From positions 62,001 through 126,000 of the forward strand of contig NZ_CP022958.1 in NCBI RefSeq assembly GCF_006496635.1: DNA of 64,000 nt. The letters are read 5' to 3'. The stretch's first letter is position 1. Each line of letters begins with the position of its first letter. The position numbers and the translations under genes were made by a program. This document shows, in pieces, positions 16,576-25,690 of this stretch. Under the pieces are notes generated by a model. It made no database searches. It was not told the DNA's origin and worked only from the letters and a program-made list of their open reading frames with translations. The stretch is from Azoarcus sp. DD4. GTDB lineage: Bacteria > Pseudomonadota > Gammaproteobacteria > Burkholderiales > Rhodocyclaceae.

Positions 16576-18305
16576 CAGCGCTGGCCCCCGGCGCTCTCCC
16601 AGTCGAGCGCATGCCAGGCCCGCCCCTCGAGCGCCCCATCGGCGCGCACCAGGCGCAAGGCCGGATACTTGGCCAGCGCGTCCAGGCGCGGCAACAGGTG
16701 AGCGTCGGCCGCGTTGCGAAGCAGGGTCTCCTCGTTGCGCGGCAAGGCGGCGAAGACTTCCTTGCGCAGCAGCGCGGCGAGCGGCGCCGGGTCCATCAGC
16801 GCCAGCGTGCGGGCAGCGCTGGGCAGGCTGTCGGCCAGCGCCGGGTAGAGCTTGGCGGACACATCCAGCGCCTTGTCCGCCAGCGCGGCATCGGGCGAGA
16901 ACAGCAGCGTGCGGCCGCTCACCGCGAGCGTGGGCGCAAGTGCCGGCTCCGCATCGCCGCGGCGCGCGCCGAACACGGTTTCCACCGGCCGCCGCCACAG
17001 GCGCGCACCGTTGTCGCGCCGGACCGCTTCCACCGGGGTGCGCTGCTCCTGCGCGCCCTGGCCGATCGCCCGGGTGAACAGCGCTGCGAGTTCGCCGGCC
17101 CAGGCATCGTCGACATCGCGCTTGAGACCGGCAACGAAGAGCGGCGTGTAGAGACGCGATTCGCCATACCAGCACACCGCCGCCGGGCCTGTGAACAGGT
17201 CTTCGAACAGCTCGGCCACGCCCGCCTTGCCGCCGTCCTCGCCCGTGCCCGAGCCGACGCGGGCAGCCAGCGGCGCCAGCGTCGCCCAGTCGGCCGGCAG
17301 CAGCGCGCACAGGCTGGCACCGTGCGGCAGAGCCGGCCACAGCGCGCCGCCGTCGAGACCGCCGGCAGGCAGGGTGTCGGCATCGATCAGCGCAGCGGTG
17401 CGCCAACCGCCCTTGTCGTCGAAGGCGAAGGACAGCGCGGCCACGCCCGGCGCGAAGGCCTCGTAGCCGAGCGCGTAGAAGGAGGCGCCCACCACCAGCT
17501 GGTGCCGCTCCGACGCCTGCGGCGCGGCCAGCGCGAAGTGTGCGGCGAAGGGCGAATCGCGCCCGGCATCGGCGTCGAGCAGGCGGGCGATCAGCGCGGC
17601 GGCGCGCTCGTCCTGGGCCGGCTCGGCGCCGTCCGCCGCCTCACCCTCGGCGGCCACCAGCAGCATGCCGGGATCGGACAGGGCCACCACCCGGTCGCCC
17701 TGCGCCACCAGCAGCAGATAGCGGCCGTAGCCGTACTGCAGCACCAGCACCCGGGCGCGGCTGCCGCGCAGCGTGCCGGCGGTCTCCAGCTGGGTATCGG
17801 GCAACACCGGCAGCGCCAGCTGCAGTGCGCGCGCCAGCCCATTGCGCGTCATCGCCACCGCGAAGTGCTTGAGCGTACCGTCGGCGCCGCGCCACAGCGC
17901 CACCTCGGCCGGCTCGTCGAACACCGATTCCAGTACCCGCTCCGGCAGGCTCAGCGCATGTTCGAAGGCGATGCGGCGCAGCGTGCCGGACAGCGCCAGA
18001 CGCTGCTCGTGATGCTCGTAGTAATCGACGAAGTCCTCGGTCAGCACGTCGCGCGCCAGCGGCACCCGCAGCAGATCGGCCGGCAGGCGCGACAGGCTGC
18101 GCGTGCGGATCAGGGCGTCGGGGCGGGAAAGATCGAGCGACAACGCATTGACCTTGCCGTCGAAGCGCTGCAGCCAGAACAGCGCGATGGCGCCGAGCAG
18201 CAGGGCGAGGCCGGCAGCGCCGGCCATGAGCAGGCGGCGGCGGCCGGATGGCGCCGCGGCGCTGGACGCAGCGGGCGCGGGAGCAGGAGCAGGTGTGGAG
18301 GACAT
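16575..18305 (-). CDS. yfaA: DUF2138 family protein (YfaA-like)
   Basis: A 576-aa inner-membrane-anchored protein of the DUF2138/YfaA family. A low-complexity Ala/Pro N-terminus precedes one membrane helix (residues 24-45, LLMAGAAGLALLLGAIALFW), and a large periplasmic domain opens with ALSLDLSRPDALIRTRSLSRL and continues with LPRDVLTEDFVDYYEHHEQ-type sequence. It is the first gene of the macroglobulin operon and has an upstream gap of 236 bp shared with the divergent Fe-S gene. Compared with E. coli, the partner genes for DUF2300 (YfaQ) and DUF2135 (YfaP) are missing from this locus. Function: probably a scaffold for the macroglobulin at the membrane (inference). Confidence 0.87.
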   Translation of the reverse strand: MSSTPAPAPAPAASSAAAPSGRRRLLMAGAAGLALLLGAIALFWLQRFDGKVNALSLDLSRPDALIRTRSLSRLPADLLRVPLARDVLTEDFVDYYEHHEQRLALSGTLRRIAFEHALSLPERVLESVFDEPAEVALWRGADGTLKHFAVAMTRNGLARALQLALPVLPDTQLETAGTLRGSRARVLVLQYGYGRYLLLVAQGDRVVALSDPGMLLVAAEGEAADGAEPAQDERAAALIARLLDADAGRDSPFAAHFALAAPQASERHQLVVGASFYALGYEAFAPGVAALSFAFDDKGGWRTAALIDADTLPAGGLDGGALWPALPHGASLCALLPADWATLAPLAARVGSGTGEDGGKAGVAELFEDLFTGPAAVCWYGESRLYTPLFVAGLKRDVDDAWAGELAALFTRAIGQGAQEQRTPVEAVRRDNGARLWRRPVETVFGARRGDAEPALAPTLAVSGRTLLFSPDAALADKALDVSAKLYPALADSLPSAARTLALMDPAPLAALLRKEVFAALPRNEETLLRNAADAHLLPRLDALAKYPALRLVRADGALEGRAWHALDWESAGGQR

Positions 18306-18541
18306 GGGGCGGACACCGTCAGAACAAGGGCCGGCCCCGGTGGGACGGCAATGCGAAGCGGATAAGCCGCGTGATTATGCCCGAGCCCGACGGCGCAGCG
18401 GAGCTAACGACAGCCGATGTGACGCAAAACAGGACATCTGTGTCGTCTTTGCGCCAGAAAACACCGGCCGTTTACCTCAAGCCATTGATTCCTATAGATG
18501 GCACTGGCCTTGCTATGTCAGAGGACCGCAACGAGGCAGGC

Positions 18542-19909
18542 ATGAAACATCAACTCGACTGGTCGTCCTACGAAACCGCCGGGCAAGGCGACGCCTATGC
18601 CGGCATACCCGCGACCGGGGGCGACTTCGCCAAGGCGGTGGCGGTGTGCATCAGCGACCGCAGCTGCCTGAAGAAACCCAAGGGCGTGATGTGCCCGAGC
18701 TTTCGCGCCACCGACGATCCGGCCCATTCGCCCGGCGAGCGCGTCAAGGTGCTCAAGGCCGCGCTCAACGGCGAGTTCGGCGACGCCCCCTTTGCCGATC
18801 CGCGCGTCAAGGACGCACTCGACCTCTGCGTCGGCTGCAAGGGTTGCAAGCGCGAATGCGCCAACCAGGTCGACATGGCGGCCATCAAGATCGAGGTGCT
18901 CGCCCAGCGCAATGCCGCGCTAGGCACCAGCCGCCGTGACCGCCTCTTCGCCGGCCTGCCGCGCCTGCTCGGCGAACGCCGCTGGGTCGCCAGCCTGGTG
19001 CGCTGGCGCAACCGCAGCCCCTGGCTGGCCAGACTGGGCGAACGCTGGCTGGGCATCGCCGCCGGCCGCGTGCTGCCGGAACCAGCCGCCGCGCCTTACG
19101 CAGCGCCACCCGCCGCTGCCGCCGCCACGGCGTCCGAGCTCTATCCGGCGCTGGCCGACGACCGCCACGTGATCCTCTTCGTCGACACCTTCGCCCGCCA
19201 TTTCGAACCCGAAGTCGCCGCCGCCGCCCATGCGGTGCTCAGCGCCGCCGGCTACCAGGTCGAAGTGCTGTCGCCCGCCGCCGACGACGCCGAATCGGCG
19301 CGCCCGCTATGCTGCGGCCGCACCTGGCTGTCGCTCGGCCAGGTCGAGGCCGCGCGCTTCGAGGCCCGCCGCATGCAGGCGGCACTACGTCCGGCGCTGG
19401 AGAAAGGCTGGCCGGTGGTGGGCCTGGAGCCGTCCTGCATCCTTTCGCTGCGCGACGACCACCTCAAGCTCGGCCTCGGCGCCGAGGCCGAAGCACTCGC
19501 CAGGCAGGTCTATCTGTTCGAGGAGTTCATCGCCCGCGAGAACGACCGCAAGCGCCTCAGGCTGGCGCTCAAGCCCATCGCCGGCGGCAAGACCCTGGTG
19601 CACGGCCACTGCCACCAGAAGGCGGTCGGCGCGATGAAGTCGCTGCGCAAGGTGCTGCGGCTGATCCCCGACTTCGATTTCGAATTCGTCGAGGCGAGCT
19701 GCTGCGGCATGGCGGGCAACTTCGGCCTTGAAGCCGAGCACGCCGAACTGTCCCGCCGCATGGCCGAACTCGACCTGCTGCCGGCGCTGCGTGCGGCGCC
19801 GGATGCGCCCATCCTCGCCAACGGCTTTTCCTGTCGCCACCAGATCCGCGAGGGCGTGGCGCGCGAACCCATCCACGTCGCCCTGCTGCTGCAGGCGGCG
19901 CTCGCCTGA
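18542..19909 (+). CDS. Fe-S binding protein, equivalent to the C-terminal half of YdiJ/GlpC-like oxidoreductases
   Basis: A 455-aa protein with two cysteine clusters near the N-terminus (CISDRSCLKKPKGVMCPSF at about residues 36-54 and CVGCKGCKRECANQVD at about residue 97) that would bind 4Fe-4S centres. Two CCG domains follow (CCGRTWLSLG and CCGMAGNFG) of the type found in GlpC and heterodisulfide reductase subunits. The order matches the C-terminal half of YdiJ-type proteins, in which an FAD-linked oxidase domain precedes this module. No FAD domain or gene is next to it, so its electron partner must be elsewhere. ATG 18542 is preferred for its AGGCAGG upstream; ATG 18515 has no ribosome-binding site. 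Confidence 0.85.
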   Translation: MKHQLDWSSYETAGQGDAYAGIPATGGDFAKAVAVCISDRSCLKKPKGVMCPSFRATDDPAHSPGERVKVLKAALNGEFGDAPFADPRVKDALDLCVGCKGCKRECANQVDMAAIKIEVLAQRNAALGTSRRDRLFAGLPRLLGERRWVASLVRWRNRSPWLARLGERWLGIAAGRVLPEPAAAPYAAPPAAAAATASELYPALADDRHVILFVDTFARHFEPEVAAAAHAVLSAAGYQVEVLSPAADDAESARPLCCGRTWLSLGQVEAARFEARRMQAALRPALEKGWPVVGLEPSCILSLRDDHLKLGLGAEAEALARQVYLFEEFIARENDRKRLRLALKPIAGGKTLVHGHCHQKAVGAMKSLRKVLRLIPDFDFEFVEASCCGMAGNFGLEAEHAELSRRMAELDLLPALRAAPDAPILANGFSCRHQIREGVAREPIHVALLLQAALA

Positions 19910-19925
19910 ACACGGAGATACGCCC

Positions 19926-20372
19926 ATGTCCGACATGTCCCGGCTGCCCGACTCCTCCGGCGCCCTGCCCATCGACCCCGCCAGCGCGGACGTCCCCACT
20001 GCCGACATCGGCCGCGCGCTGTGGTGTGCCGGCCTGCTCGGCAATCTTCACGACGCCGGCGTGGCGATCTCGCTGTGCACTTCCGGCTGGGAGAAGGATG
20101 CCTTCTTCGAATCGCGCGCGGCGCGCAAGAAGGCGCTGCAGTGCATGAACGTGATGGTGGACAGCGCACGCGACCTGCCCGACGCCGTCACCGCACGCCT
20201 GGGTCGCATCGACTGGCTGGCGTGGGAAGAGTTGCGCCCGGTGCTGAAGGCGAGGAATGCCGACGAGCGCGACCGCCTCTGGTACGCCATCGGCACCCTG
20301 GTGCCGGCAACCGTGATCGAACTGCGCCGCTACCGGCGGCTGATGCCTCAGCTCTTCGAATTCTCGCTCTGA
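19926..20372 (+). CDS. Conserved hypothetical protein, 148 aa
   Basis: Not recognised. The predicted protein is mostly helical and cytoplasmic, with no signal or membrane segment. The core contains LHDAGVAISLCTSGWEKDAFFESRAARKKALQ (split here for its features: a central Cys-Thr-Ser-Gly-Trp and a basic RAARKK) and ends LRRYRRLMPQLFEFSL. It begins 16 bp after the Fe-S gene with GGAGATA upstream, so it is probably co-transcribed with it. Its last 25 bp overlap the end of the convergent sensor kinase gene. A role with the Fe-S protein is possible but unsupported. Confidence 0.7.
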   Translation: MSDMSRLPDSSGALPIDPASADVPTADIGRALWCAGLLGNLHDAGVAISLCTSGWEKDAFFESRAARKKALQCMNVMVDSARDLPDAVTARLGRIDWLAWEELRPVLKARNADERDRLWYAIGTLVPATVIELRRYRRLMPQLFEFSL

Positions 20373-22582
20373 GCACCGGCGGGCGTCGCCTGCCGCACCG
20401 GCAGCACGACGCGGAAGGTGGTGCCGCGGCCGGGTGTGCTGTCGACCTCGATGCGACCGTTGTGGCGCTGCACGATGCCGTAGGAAAGCGACAAGCCCAG
20501 CCCGGTGCCCTTGCCTACCGGCTTGGTAGTGAAGAAGGGGTCGAAGATGCGGCCGAGATTTTCCGGCGGAATGCCGCAGCCGTCGTCGCCCACGCTGATC
20601 CACACCTGCCCGCCCTCCGGGCCCGGTTCGTGGCCGCTGCGCAGCAGGATGCGGCCCATGCGTTCGGGGGGCATCGCGTGCGCGGCATTGACCAGCAGAT
20701 TGAGGAACACCTGGTTGAGCTGCGAGGGCAGGCATTCCACCTCGGGCAGCGTGCCGTAGTCGCGCACCACCTCGGCGCGGTACTTGATCTCGTTGTTGAC
20801 GATGTTGAGCGTGGAATCCAGCCCGTGGTGCAAGTCGGCGGACTGCCACTCCTGGCTGCCGTCGAGGCGGGAAAAGTCCTTGAGGTCGGCCACGATGCGG
20901 CCGACCCGATCGACGCCTTCGCATGACTGGCGCAGCAGGTCGGGAAGGTCGTCGATGATGAAGTCGAAGTCGCGCGCCTGGCGCACGCGCGCCAGCGCCT
21001 GCGCCGCCGGATGCTCGGACGGCAGTTGCGCAGCGGCCGTGTCGAAGGCGGCGATCACCTCGCGCATGTCGTCGAGATAGCGCGACAGGGTGCCGAGATT
21101 CGACTGCACGTAGCCGATCGGATTGTTGATCTCGTGGGCGACGCCGGCGGCCAGCTGGCCGATGGACGCCAGCTTCTCCGACTGCAGCAGCTGCGCCTGG
21201 GCTTCCTGCAGGCGTCGGTTGAGTTCGGTCAGTTCCATATTGCGCCGCAGCAGCTCGCGTTCTGACGCCTCGCGCCGGCGCATGTCCTGCTCCAGTGCCT
21301 GGTTGGCACGCGCCAGCTGCTCGGTGCGGCGGGCCACCAGACCTTCGAGTTCGTCGTGGGCGCGCTGCAGCGCCTCCTCGGCCTGCTTGCGCGCGCTGAT
21401 GTCCACCAGGGTTTCGATGGCGCCGATGATGCGCCCCTTGGTGTCGCGCAGGGGTGCCGCGGTAAAGAACAGCCAGCGGCCATGCTCGCCGAAATGGGGG
21501 AAGAAGCTCTCGGCCTCGTAGGCGCCGGGTATCACCATCGAGCGGCGAAAGCGCCCTCGGTAGTAGGTCTCGATGCGCGCCTCGATGTCGCCATCGACGA
21601 TGAGCTCGGCCAGCACCGGCCGCTCGCTCGGGTAGAAGGCCGACCACGCGCGCCGGCTGCCCACCAGCGCCTGAGCCGACGTTCCGGTCACCAGGCTGCA
21701 GGCCTGGTTCCAGTGCGTCACCACGTGGTTGGCGTCGATCACGAAGGTCGGCACCGGGTCGCCCTCGATGATCTGCTGCAGCACCTGCTGCATATGGCGC
21801 TGCGCCGCCTCGGCGCGCTTGCGCTCGGTAACGTCGATGGCGGTCGCCAGCACGGCGACGCCGTCCTCATATTCCATGAGGGTCGCGTTAACCTCCAGCC
21901 AGCGCAGCTCGCTGTTGGCGGTGACGATGGGCATCTCGTACACCTCGGGCACTTCCTCGCCGCGCAGCCGCGCCGCGATCCGTGCGCGCACCGCATCGCG
22001 CGCGTCCGGGTGGGCCAGGTCGGGAATGCTCATCTCCAGCAACTGGCCGTGCCCGTAGCCGGTGATCCGCTCGGCCGCCCGGTTGGCATAGAGCAGCTTG
22101 TCGCCGCGGTGGAGCAGGATGGCCGCGCTGATGGTTTCGGCGAGGCCGCGAAAGCGCTTCTCGCTGCGGCGGAACTGCAGCTCAGCCTCGACCACCCGGG
22201 TGATGTCCGAGCCGATGCCGACGAAGCGGCGGCGGCCGTCGGCGTCCGGCGGCAGCGGCACCACGGTGAGTTCCACCCAGAATTCCGAACCGTCCTTGCG
22301 CCGGTTCGACAGCTCGCCGCGCCAGTTGAGCCCGGCACGCACGGTTTTCCACAACTCGTGAAAGAAATCCGGCGCTTGGCGGCCGCTCGAGAGCATGCGG
22401 TAGGACTGGCCGATCAGCTCCTCGCGGCCGTACCCGCAGGCTTCGCAGAAACGGTCGTTGGCGTGAAGGATGCACCCGCGCTCATCGGCCACGCTCACTT
22501 GCAGGTGGGCGAGCAGGCTGGCGACGTCGAAACCTTCCGGCAGGCGGGTGGCCGACGAAACGGCGGACGACGCTGAAGTCAT
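20348..22582 (-). CDS. Multi-PAS sensor histidine kinase
   Basis: A 744-aa soluble sensor kinase with no membrane segment: PAS 1 (about residues 25-135, ANDRFCEACGYGREELIG), PAS 2 (about 145-255, YANRAAERITGYGHGQLLEM), PAS 3 (about 270-400), a coiled coil with QAEEALQRAHDELEGLVARR, then an HK4-type dimerisation domain. There the acceptor is His483 in GQLAAGVAHEINNPIGYV, and an ATPase domain follows with LNQVFLNLLVNAAHAMP, GDDGCGIP, FDPFFTTK and GKGTGLGLSLSYG. The ATG at 22582 has AGGA 8 bp upstream; the in-frame ATG at 22591 directly abuts it and is less likely. No response regulator is adjacent, so it is an orphan kinase of the NtrB/HydH-like group. Confidence 0.93.
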   Translation of the reverse strand: MTSASSAVSSATRLPEGFDVASLLAHLQVSVADERGCILHANDRFCEACGYGREELIGQSYRMLSSGRQAPDFFHELWKTVRAGLNWRGELSNRRKDGSEFWVELTVVPLPPDADGRRRFVGIGSDITRVVEAELQFRRSEKRFRGLAETISAAILLHRGDKLLYANRAAERITGYGHGQLLEMSIPDLAHPDARDAVRARIAARLRGEEVPEVYEMPIVTANSELRWLEVNATLMEYEDGVAVLATAIDVTERKRAEAAQRHMQQVLQQIIEGDPVPTFVIDANHVVTHWNQACSLVTGTSAQALVGSRRAWSAFYPSERPVLAELIVDGDIEARIETYYRGRFRRSMVIPGAYEAESFFPHFGEHGRWLFFTAAPLRDTKGRIIGAIETLVDISARKQAEEALQRAHDELEGLVARRTEQLARANQALEQDMRRREASERELLRRNMELTELNRRLQEAQAQLLQSEKLASIGQLAAGVAHEINNPIGYVQSNLGTLSRYLDDMREVIAAFDTAAAQLPSEHPAAQALARVRQARDFDFIIDDLPDLLRQSCEGVDRVGRIVADLKDFSRLDGSQEWQSADLHHGLDSTLNIVNNEIKYRAEVVRDYGTLPEVECLPSQLNQVFLNLLVNAAHAMPPERMGRILLRSGHEPGPEGGQVWISVGDDGCGIPPENLGRIFDPFFTTKPVGKGTGLGLSLSYGIVQRHNGRIEVDSTPGRGTTFRVVLPVRQATPAGAQSENSKS

Positions 22583-22683
22583 GGCAGGCATCCTCGGTCG
22601 CGCCGGTACCAGGCCGGCGCGGCGACAGTTCTACTCCCAAGCCGGGTCCGCCGACAATAGGGGCATCCGCCGAGACTGCGTCT

Positions 22684-23793
22684 TCAGCGCGGGCCGGCGG
22701 CATCCATTGCCGCCGGTTCGCCGGCTGGCGGCCGCTCGGCCCCTGCGTTCACATGGCGCAGCCATTCGCGCCAGATCGCCACCAGCAGCGCCATCAGCAC
22801 CGGACCGACGAAGAGGCCGACCAGGCCCATGGTCTTGACGCCGCCGACCAGGCCGAAGAAGGTCGGCAGAAAGGGCAGCTTGACCGGCCCGCCCACCAGG
22901 CGCGGGCGCAGCGTCTTGTCCACGATGAAGAGCTCGACCGTGCCCCACAGGAACAGCGCCAGCCCGGCCACCGGATTGCCCGAACCCACCAGGTAGAGCG
23001 ACACCAGCGTGAAGGACAAGGGCGCGCCGCCCGGGATCAGTGCCATGAAGCCGGTGGCGGCGCCCAGCAGCACCGGCGAGGGCACGCCGGCGATCCAGTA
23101 GGCCACGCCCAGCACCACGCCTTCGCCGAGCGCGATCAGGCCCATGCCGGTGACGGTGGCACTGACGGTGGCCGGCACCACGCGCGAAAAGCGCTCCCAG
23201 CGCGCCGGCAGGATGCGCTCGCCGACCAGGTCGAGCTGCGCCACCACGTGGGCACCGTCCTTGTAGATGAAGAACAGCGTGATCAACATGAACAGCACGG
23301 TCAGCGCCAGATGGAAGATGTCGCCGGTGGCGGCCAGCACCACCCGGTAGATGTTGCCCAGGTGCTGGCCGCTCAACAGCTGCACCCAGTTGCCGAGCGC
23401 CTGCGGTTCGCCGAGGTGCTCCTGCCAGTAGCCGGCCAGGCGTTCGCCCACCAGCGGCAGCGCGCTCACCCACTGCGGCGGCGACATGCCGTTGCGGTTG
23501 GCGGCAAGCAACCAGTCGATGAAACCCTCCGCCTCACGGATCGCATACGTCGCTGCCAATGACAGCGGCACCACCAGCACCAGGATGACGGTGATCAGCG
23601 CCACGCTGGCCGCCACCGCGCTGCGCCCGCCGCAGCGTTGCAGCAGTCGCCGGTACAGTGGCCAGCTGGCAAAGCCGATGATGAGCGCGGCCAGCACGGG
23701 CAGGATGAAACCGCTGAAGAAATAGACCCCGGCGAGCAGGACCAGGATCAGCAGCCAGCGGGCGATGAGGTAGGCGGGAAAGATGGGCGACAT
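22684..23793 (-). CDS. AI-2E family transporter
   Basis: Polytopic inner-membrane permease of 369 aa with about eight hydrophobic helices. The N-terminal pair (LLILVLLAGVYFFSGFILPV) is followed by an amphipathic cytoplasmic or periplasmic segment of about 100 residues, then the conserved C-terminal core. That core includes GLIALGEGVVLGVAYWIAG, ATGFMALIPGGAPLSF and PFLPTFFGLVGGVKTMGLVG, where the Pro-Gly-rich loop and FFGLVGG are family markers. Members have been linked to autoinducer export or Na+/H+ exchange; the substrate cannot be told here. It lies 101 bp downstream of the PAS kinase start on the same strand and is probably independently expressed. Confidence 0.9.
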   Translation of the reverse strand: MSPIFPAYLIARWLLILVLLAGVYFFSGFILPVLAALIIGFASWPLYRRLLQRCGGRSAVAASVALITVILVLVVPLSLAATYAIREAEGFIDWLLAANRNGMSPPQWVSALPLVGERLAGYWQEHLGEPQALGNWVQLLSGQHLGNIYRVVLAATGDIFHLALTVLFMLITLFFIYKDGAHVVAQLDLVGERILPARWERFSRVVPATVSATVTGMGLIALGEGVVLGVAYWIAGVPSPVLLGAATGFMALIPGGAPLSFTLVSLYLVGSGNPVAGLALFLWGTVELFIVDKTLRPRLVGGPVKLPFLPTFFGLVGGVKTMGLVGLFVGPVLMALLVAIWREWLRHVNAGAERPPAGEPAAMDAAGPR

Positions 23794-23910
23794 GAACTTG
23801 AGGGCAGATCCAGTGGCCGCATGACACGGTCGAACGCCGGACTATACCGGCTTGCGATGTCCTGACGACCATCGCCGCAACATTCGGTTCAGCACCGCGG
23901 CACCGGCCGC

Positions 23911-24435
23911 TCAGGCCTGGGGATCGGGCCGGAAGCGGTAGTGGCCGGCAACCTCGGCGCGCGCGATCGCCCGCAGCGGCAGGCCACGCCAGCTCACCCC
24001 CTCGCCGGCCAGCACCGCCTCGACCTCCGCCGGCTCGCCATCGGCCAGCCGGCATTCACCGATGAAATCGGGCAGGTCGCGGTCGTCCACCAGGCCGATG
24101 CCGGCCTCGGTCAGCACCAGCACATTGCCCTCGTCGTCCACATGCACCGTCCGCGCGGCGCCGGCGTCGGCACCGGTATGGGTGGTGATGCGGCCGTCGG
24201 TCTGCAGCCGCAGCACCAGCGGCGTGTAGGCCAGACTGACGAAAACGCGCTGCGGCCCGTTCTGCACGAACCAGTCACCGCCGTCGCTGCGGTAGTTGTG
24301 GTTGAGGAAGGCAAGCAGGCCGCCGTGCTCCACCGGCTCGCCCCTCAGCCGCCAGCCGCCGCGCCGATCGAGCGACAGCCAGCCGTAGCAGGCGGGCACC
24401 TGGGGCCAGGGCGGCAGGATATCGGAGGTCGTCAT
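23911..24435 (-). CDS. Uncharacterised betaproteobacterial protein (DUF2946-like)
   Basis: A 174-aa soluble protein. The opening PPWPQVPACYGWLSLDRRG and the middle WFVQNGPQRVFVSLAYTP are the conserved parts of a family of unknown function, common next to metabolic genes in Betaproteobacteria, that I believe is labelled DUF2946; the family number is uncertain. The C-terminus is acidic and beta-rich (HVDDEGNVLVLTEAGIGLVD). The ATG at 24435 is chosen because it leaves a 4-bp gap after the CoA-hydrolase stop, with ATATCGGAGGTC-type spacing. It is probably co-transcribed with that enzyme, and no function can be assigned. Confidence 0.72.
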   Translation of the reverse strand: MTTSDILPPWPQVPACYGWLSLDRRGGWRLRGEPVEHGGLLAFLNHNYRSDGGDWFVQNGPQRVFVSLAYTPLVLRLQTDGRITTHTGADAGAARTVHVDDEGNVLVLTEAGIGLVDDRDLPDFIGECRLADGEPAEVEAVLAGEGVSWRGLPLRAIARAEVAGHYRFRPDPQA

Positions 24436-24439
24436 GGTC

Positions 24440-25558
24440 TCAGGCCAGGTCGGCAAGTGGATGGGCGCCGTCGAAACGTGCCCGGAAATGATCGGCGACG
24501 TAATCTGCGGCCACCGCCGCGACGTTCTCATGCGCCCAGCGCGGCGAACGATCCTTGTCGATCAGCAGCGCACGCACGCCCTCGATGAAATCGGCGTGGT
24601 GAGTGCCGGCCACCGACACGACGTACTCCAGCCGGAACACCTCGGCCAGCGACAGGTGGCGGGCGCGCTGCCACAGCGCATGCGAGATCGCCGCCGAACC
24701 CGGCGCACCGCGCACGAAGGTGGTGGCGGCCGCGGCCAGCCAGGGATCGGCATCGTCGGCGAGCGCCGCGATGCGCGCGGCGATCTCGGCCAGGCTGCCG
24801 CGCCCGACCAGCGCCTCGATGCGGTCGAAATGGCTGCGCAGGGGCGACGTCGGCAGCCCCTCGCGCAACGCGAACTCGCCCAGCAGATGGTCGAGGCGAA
24901 GGCGGTTGGCGTCGGCGCCGTCGCCCCAGCGGGTGGCGCCGAGCGCGGCGATCACACCTGCCTTGGCGGCATGGTCGAGCACGAAGTCCGCCAGCCCGGC
25001 GAAGCGCGTGTCGGCGGCATTGAGCGGCGCCCCGGTCAGCGCCAGGAAGAGGCCGCCATGGCCGGGCACGCGCGGCAGGAACCAGCTGCCGCCGACATCC
25101 GGGTAGAGACCGATGGTGACTTCCGGCATCGCCAGCCGCGTCTGCAGCGTCGCCACCCGGTGCGAAGCACCCGCCAGCAGGCCGACGCCGCCGCCCATGA
25201 CGATGCCGTGGCCCCAGCACAGGATGGGTTTGGGATAGGTGTGGATGCGGTAATCCAGCCGGTATTCGCGCTCGAAGAAGGCTTCCGCTTCCGGCGCCAC
25301 GGTGCCGGCCGGCGCCGCCTTGATCGCGCGCCACAATGCGGCGACGTCGCCGCCGGCACAGAAGGCCTTGTCGCCGGCACCATCGAGCAGCACGCCCACG
25401 ATGTCCGGATCGACCGCCCAGGCGTCGAGCCGGGGCGCCAGCAGATCTATCATCGGCAGCGACAGCGCGTTGAGCGAGCGCTCCGCGTTCAGCGTCGCAT
25501 GGCCGAAGCGACGGCCGCAGGCGGTGGGGATTTCGCGCAACAGGACGGCGACACTCAT
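24440..25558 (-). CDS. Enoyl-CoA hydratase/3-hydroxyisobutyryl-CoA hydrolase family protein
   Basis: Crotonase-fold enzyme of 372 aa, the length of 3-hydroxyisobutyryl-CoA hydrolases (about 350-380) rather than of simple enoyl-CoA hydratases (about 260). The CoA and oxyanion motifs are FCAGGDVAALW (residues 65-75) and GHGIVMGGGVGLLAGASHRV. The acidic active-site stretch is MPEVTIGLYPDVGGSWFLPR, with the Glu and Asp expected for the hydrolase group. The C-terminal third is the extra domain typical of that group. It would act in valine degradation or similar acyl-CoA breakdown in the cytoplasm. It heads a two-gene unit with the DUF2946-like gene 4 bp downstream. Confidence 0.9.
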   Translation of the reverse strand: MSVAVLLREIPTACGRRFGHATLNAERSLNALSLPMIDLLAPRLDAWAVDPDIVGVLLDGAGDKAFCAGGDVAALWRAIKAAPAGTVAPEAEAFFEREYRLDYRIHTYPKPILCWGHGIVMGGGVGLLAGASHRVATLQTRLAMPEVTIGLYPDVGGSWFLPRVPGHGGLFLALTGAPLNAADTRFAGLADFVLDHAAKAGVIAALGATRWGDGADANRLRLDHLLGEFALREGLPTSPLRSHFDRIEALVGRGSLAEIAARIAALADDADPWLAAAATTFVRGAPGSAAISHALWQRARHLSLAEVFRLEYVVSVAGTHHADFIEGVRALLIDKDRSPRWAHENVAAVAADYVADHFRARFDGAHPLADLA

Positions 25559-25690
25559 CGTGACGGATTCCGTTTTCTCGTTCTCGGGGATGCCGCATTG
25601 TCGCCCAGAGCCGCTGCGCGGTGCACCGATAACGCGCTATCGTTCGCCCTGGCGCGGCCGCGCCGCCCCCATCCTCAACCGGAAACCAGC

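Noticed and set aside
18485..18499. TTGATTCCTATAGAT as an FNR site upstream of the Fe-S gene
   Set aside because: Only the left half matches TTGAT-N4-ATCAA; the right half is wrong.
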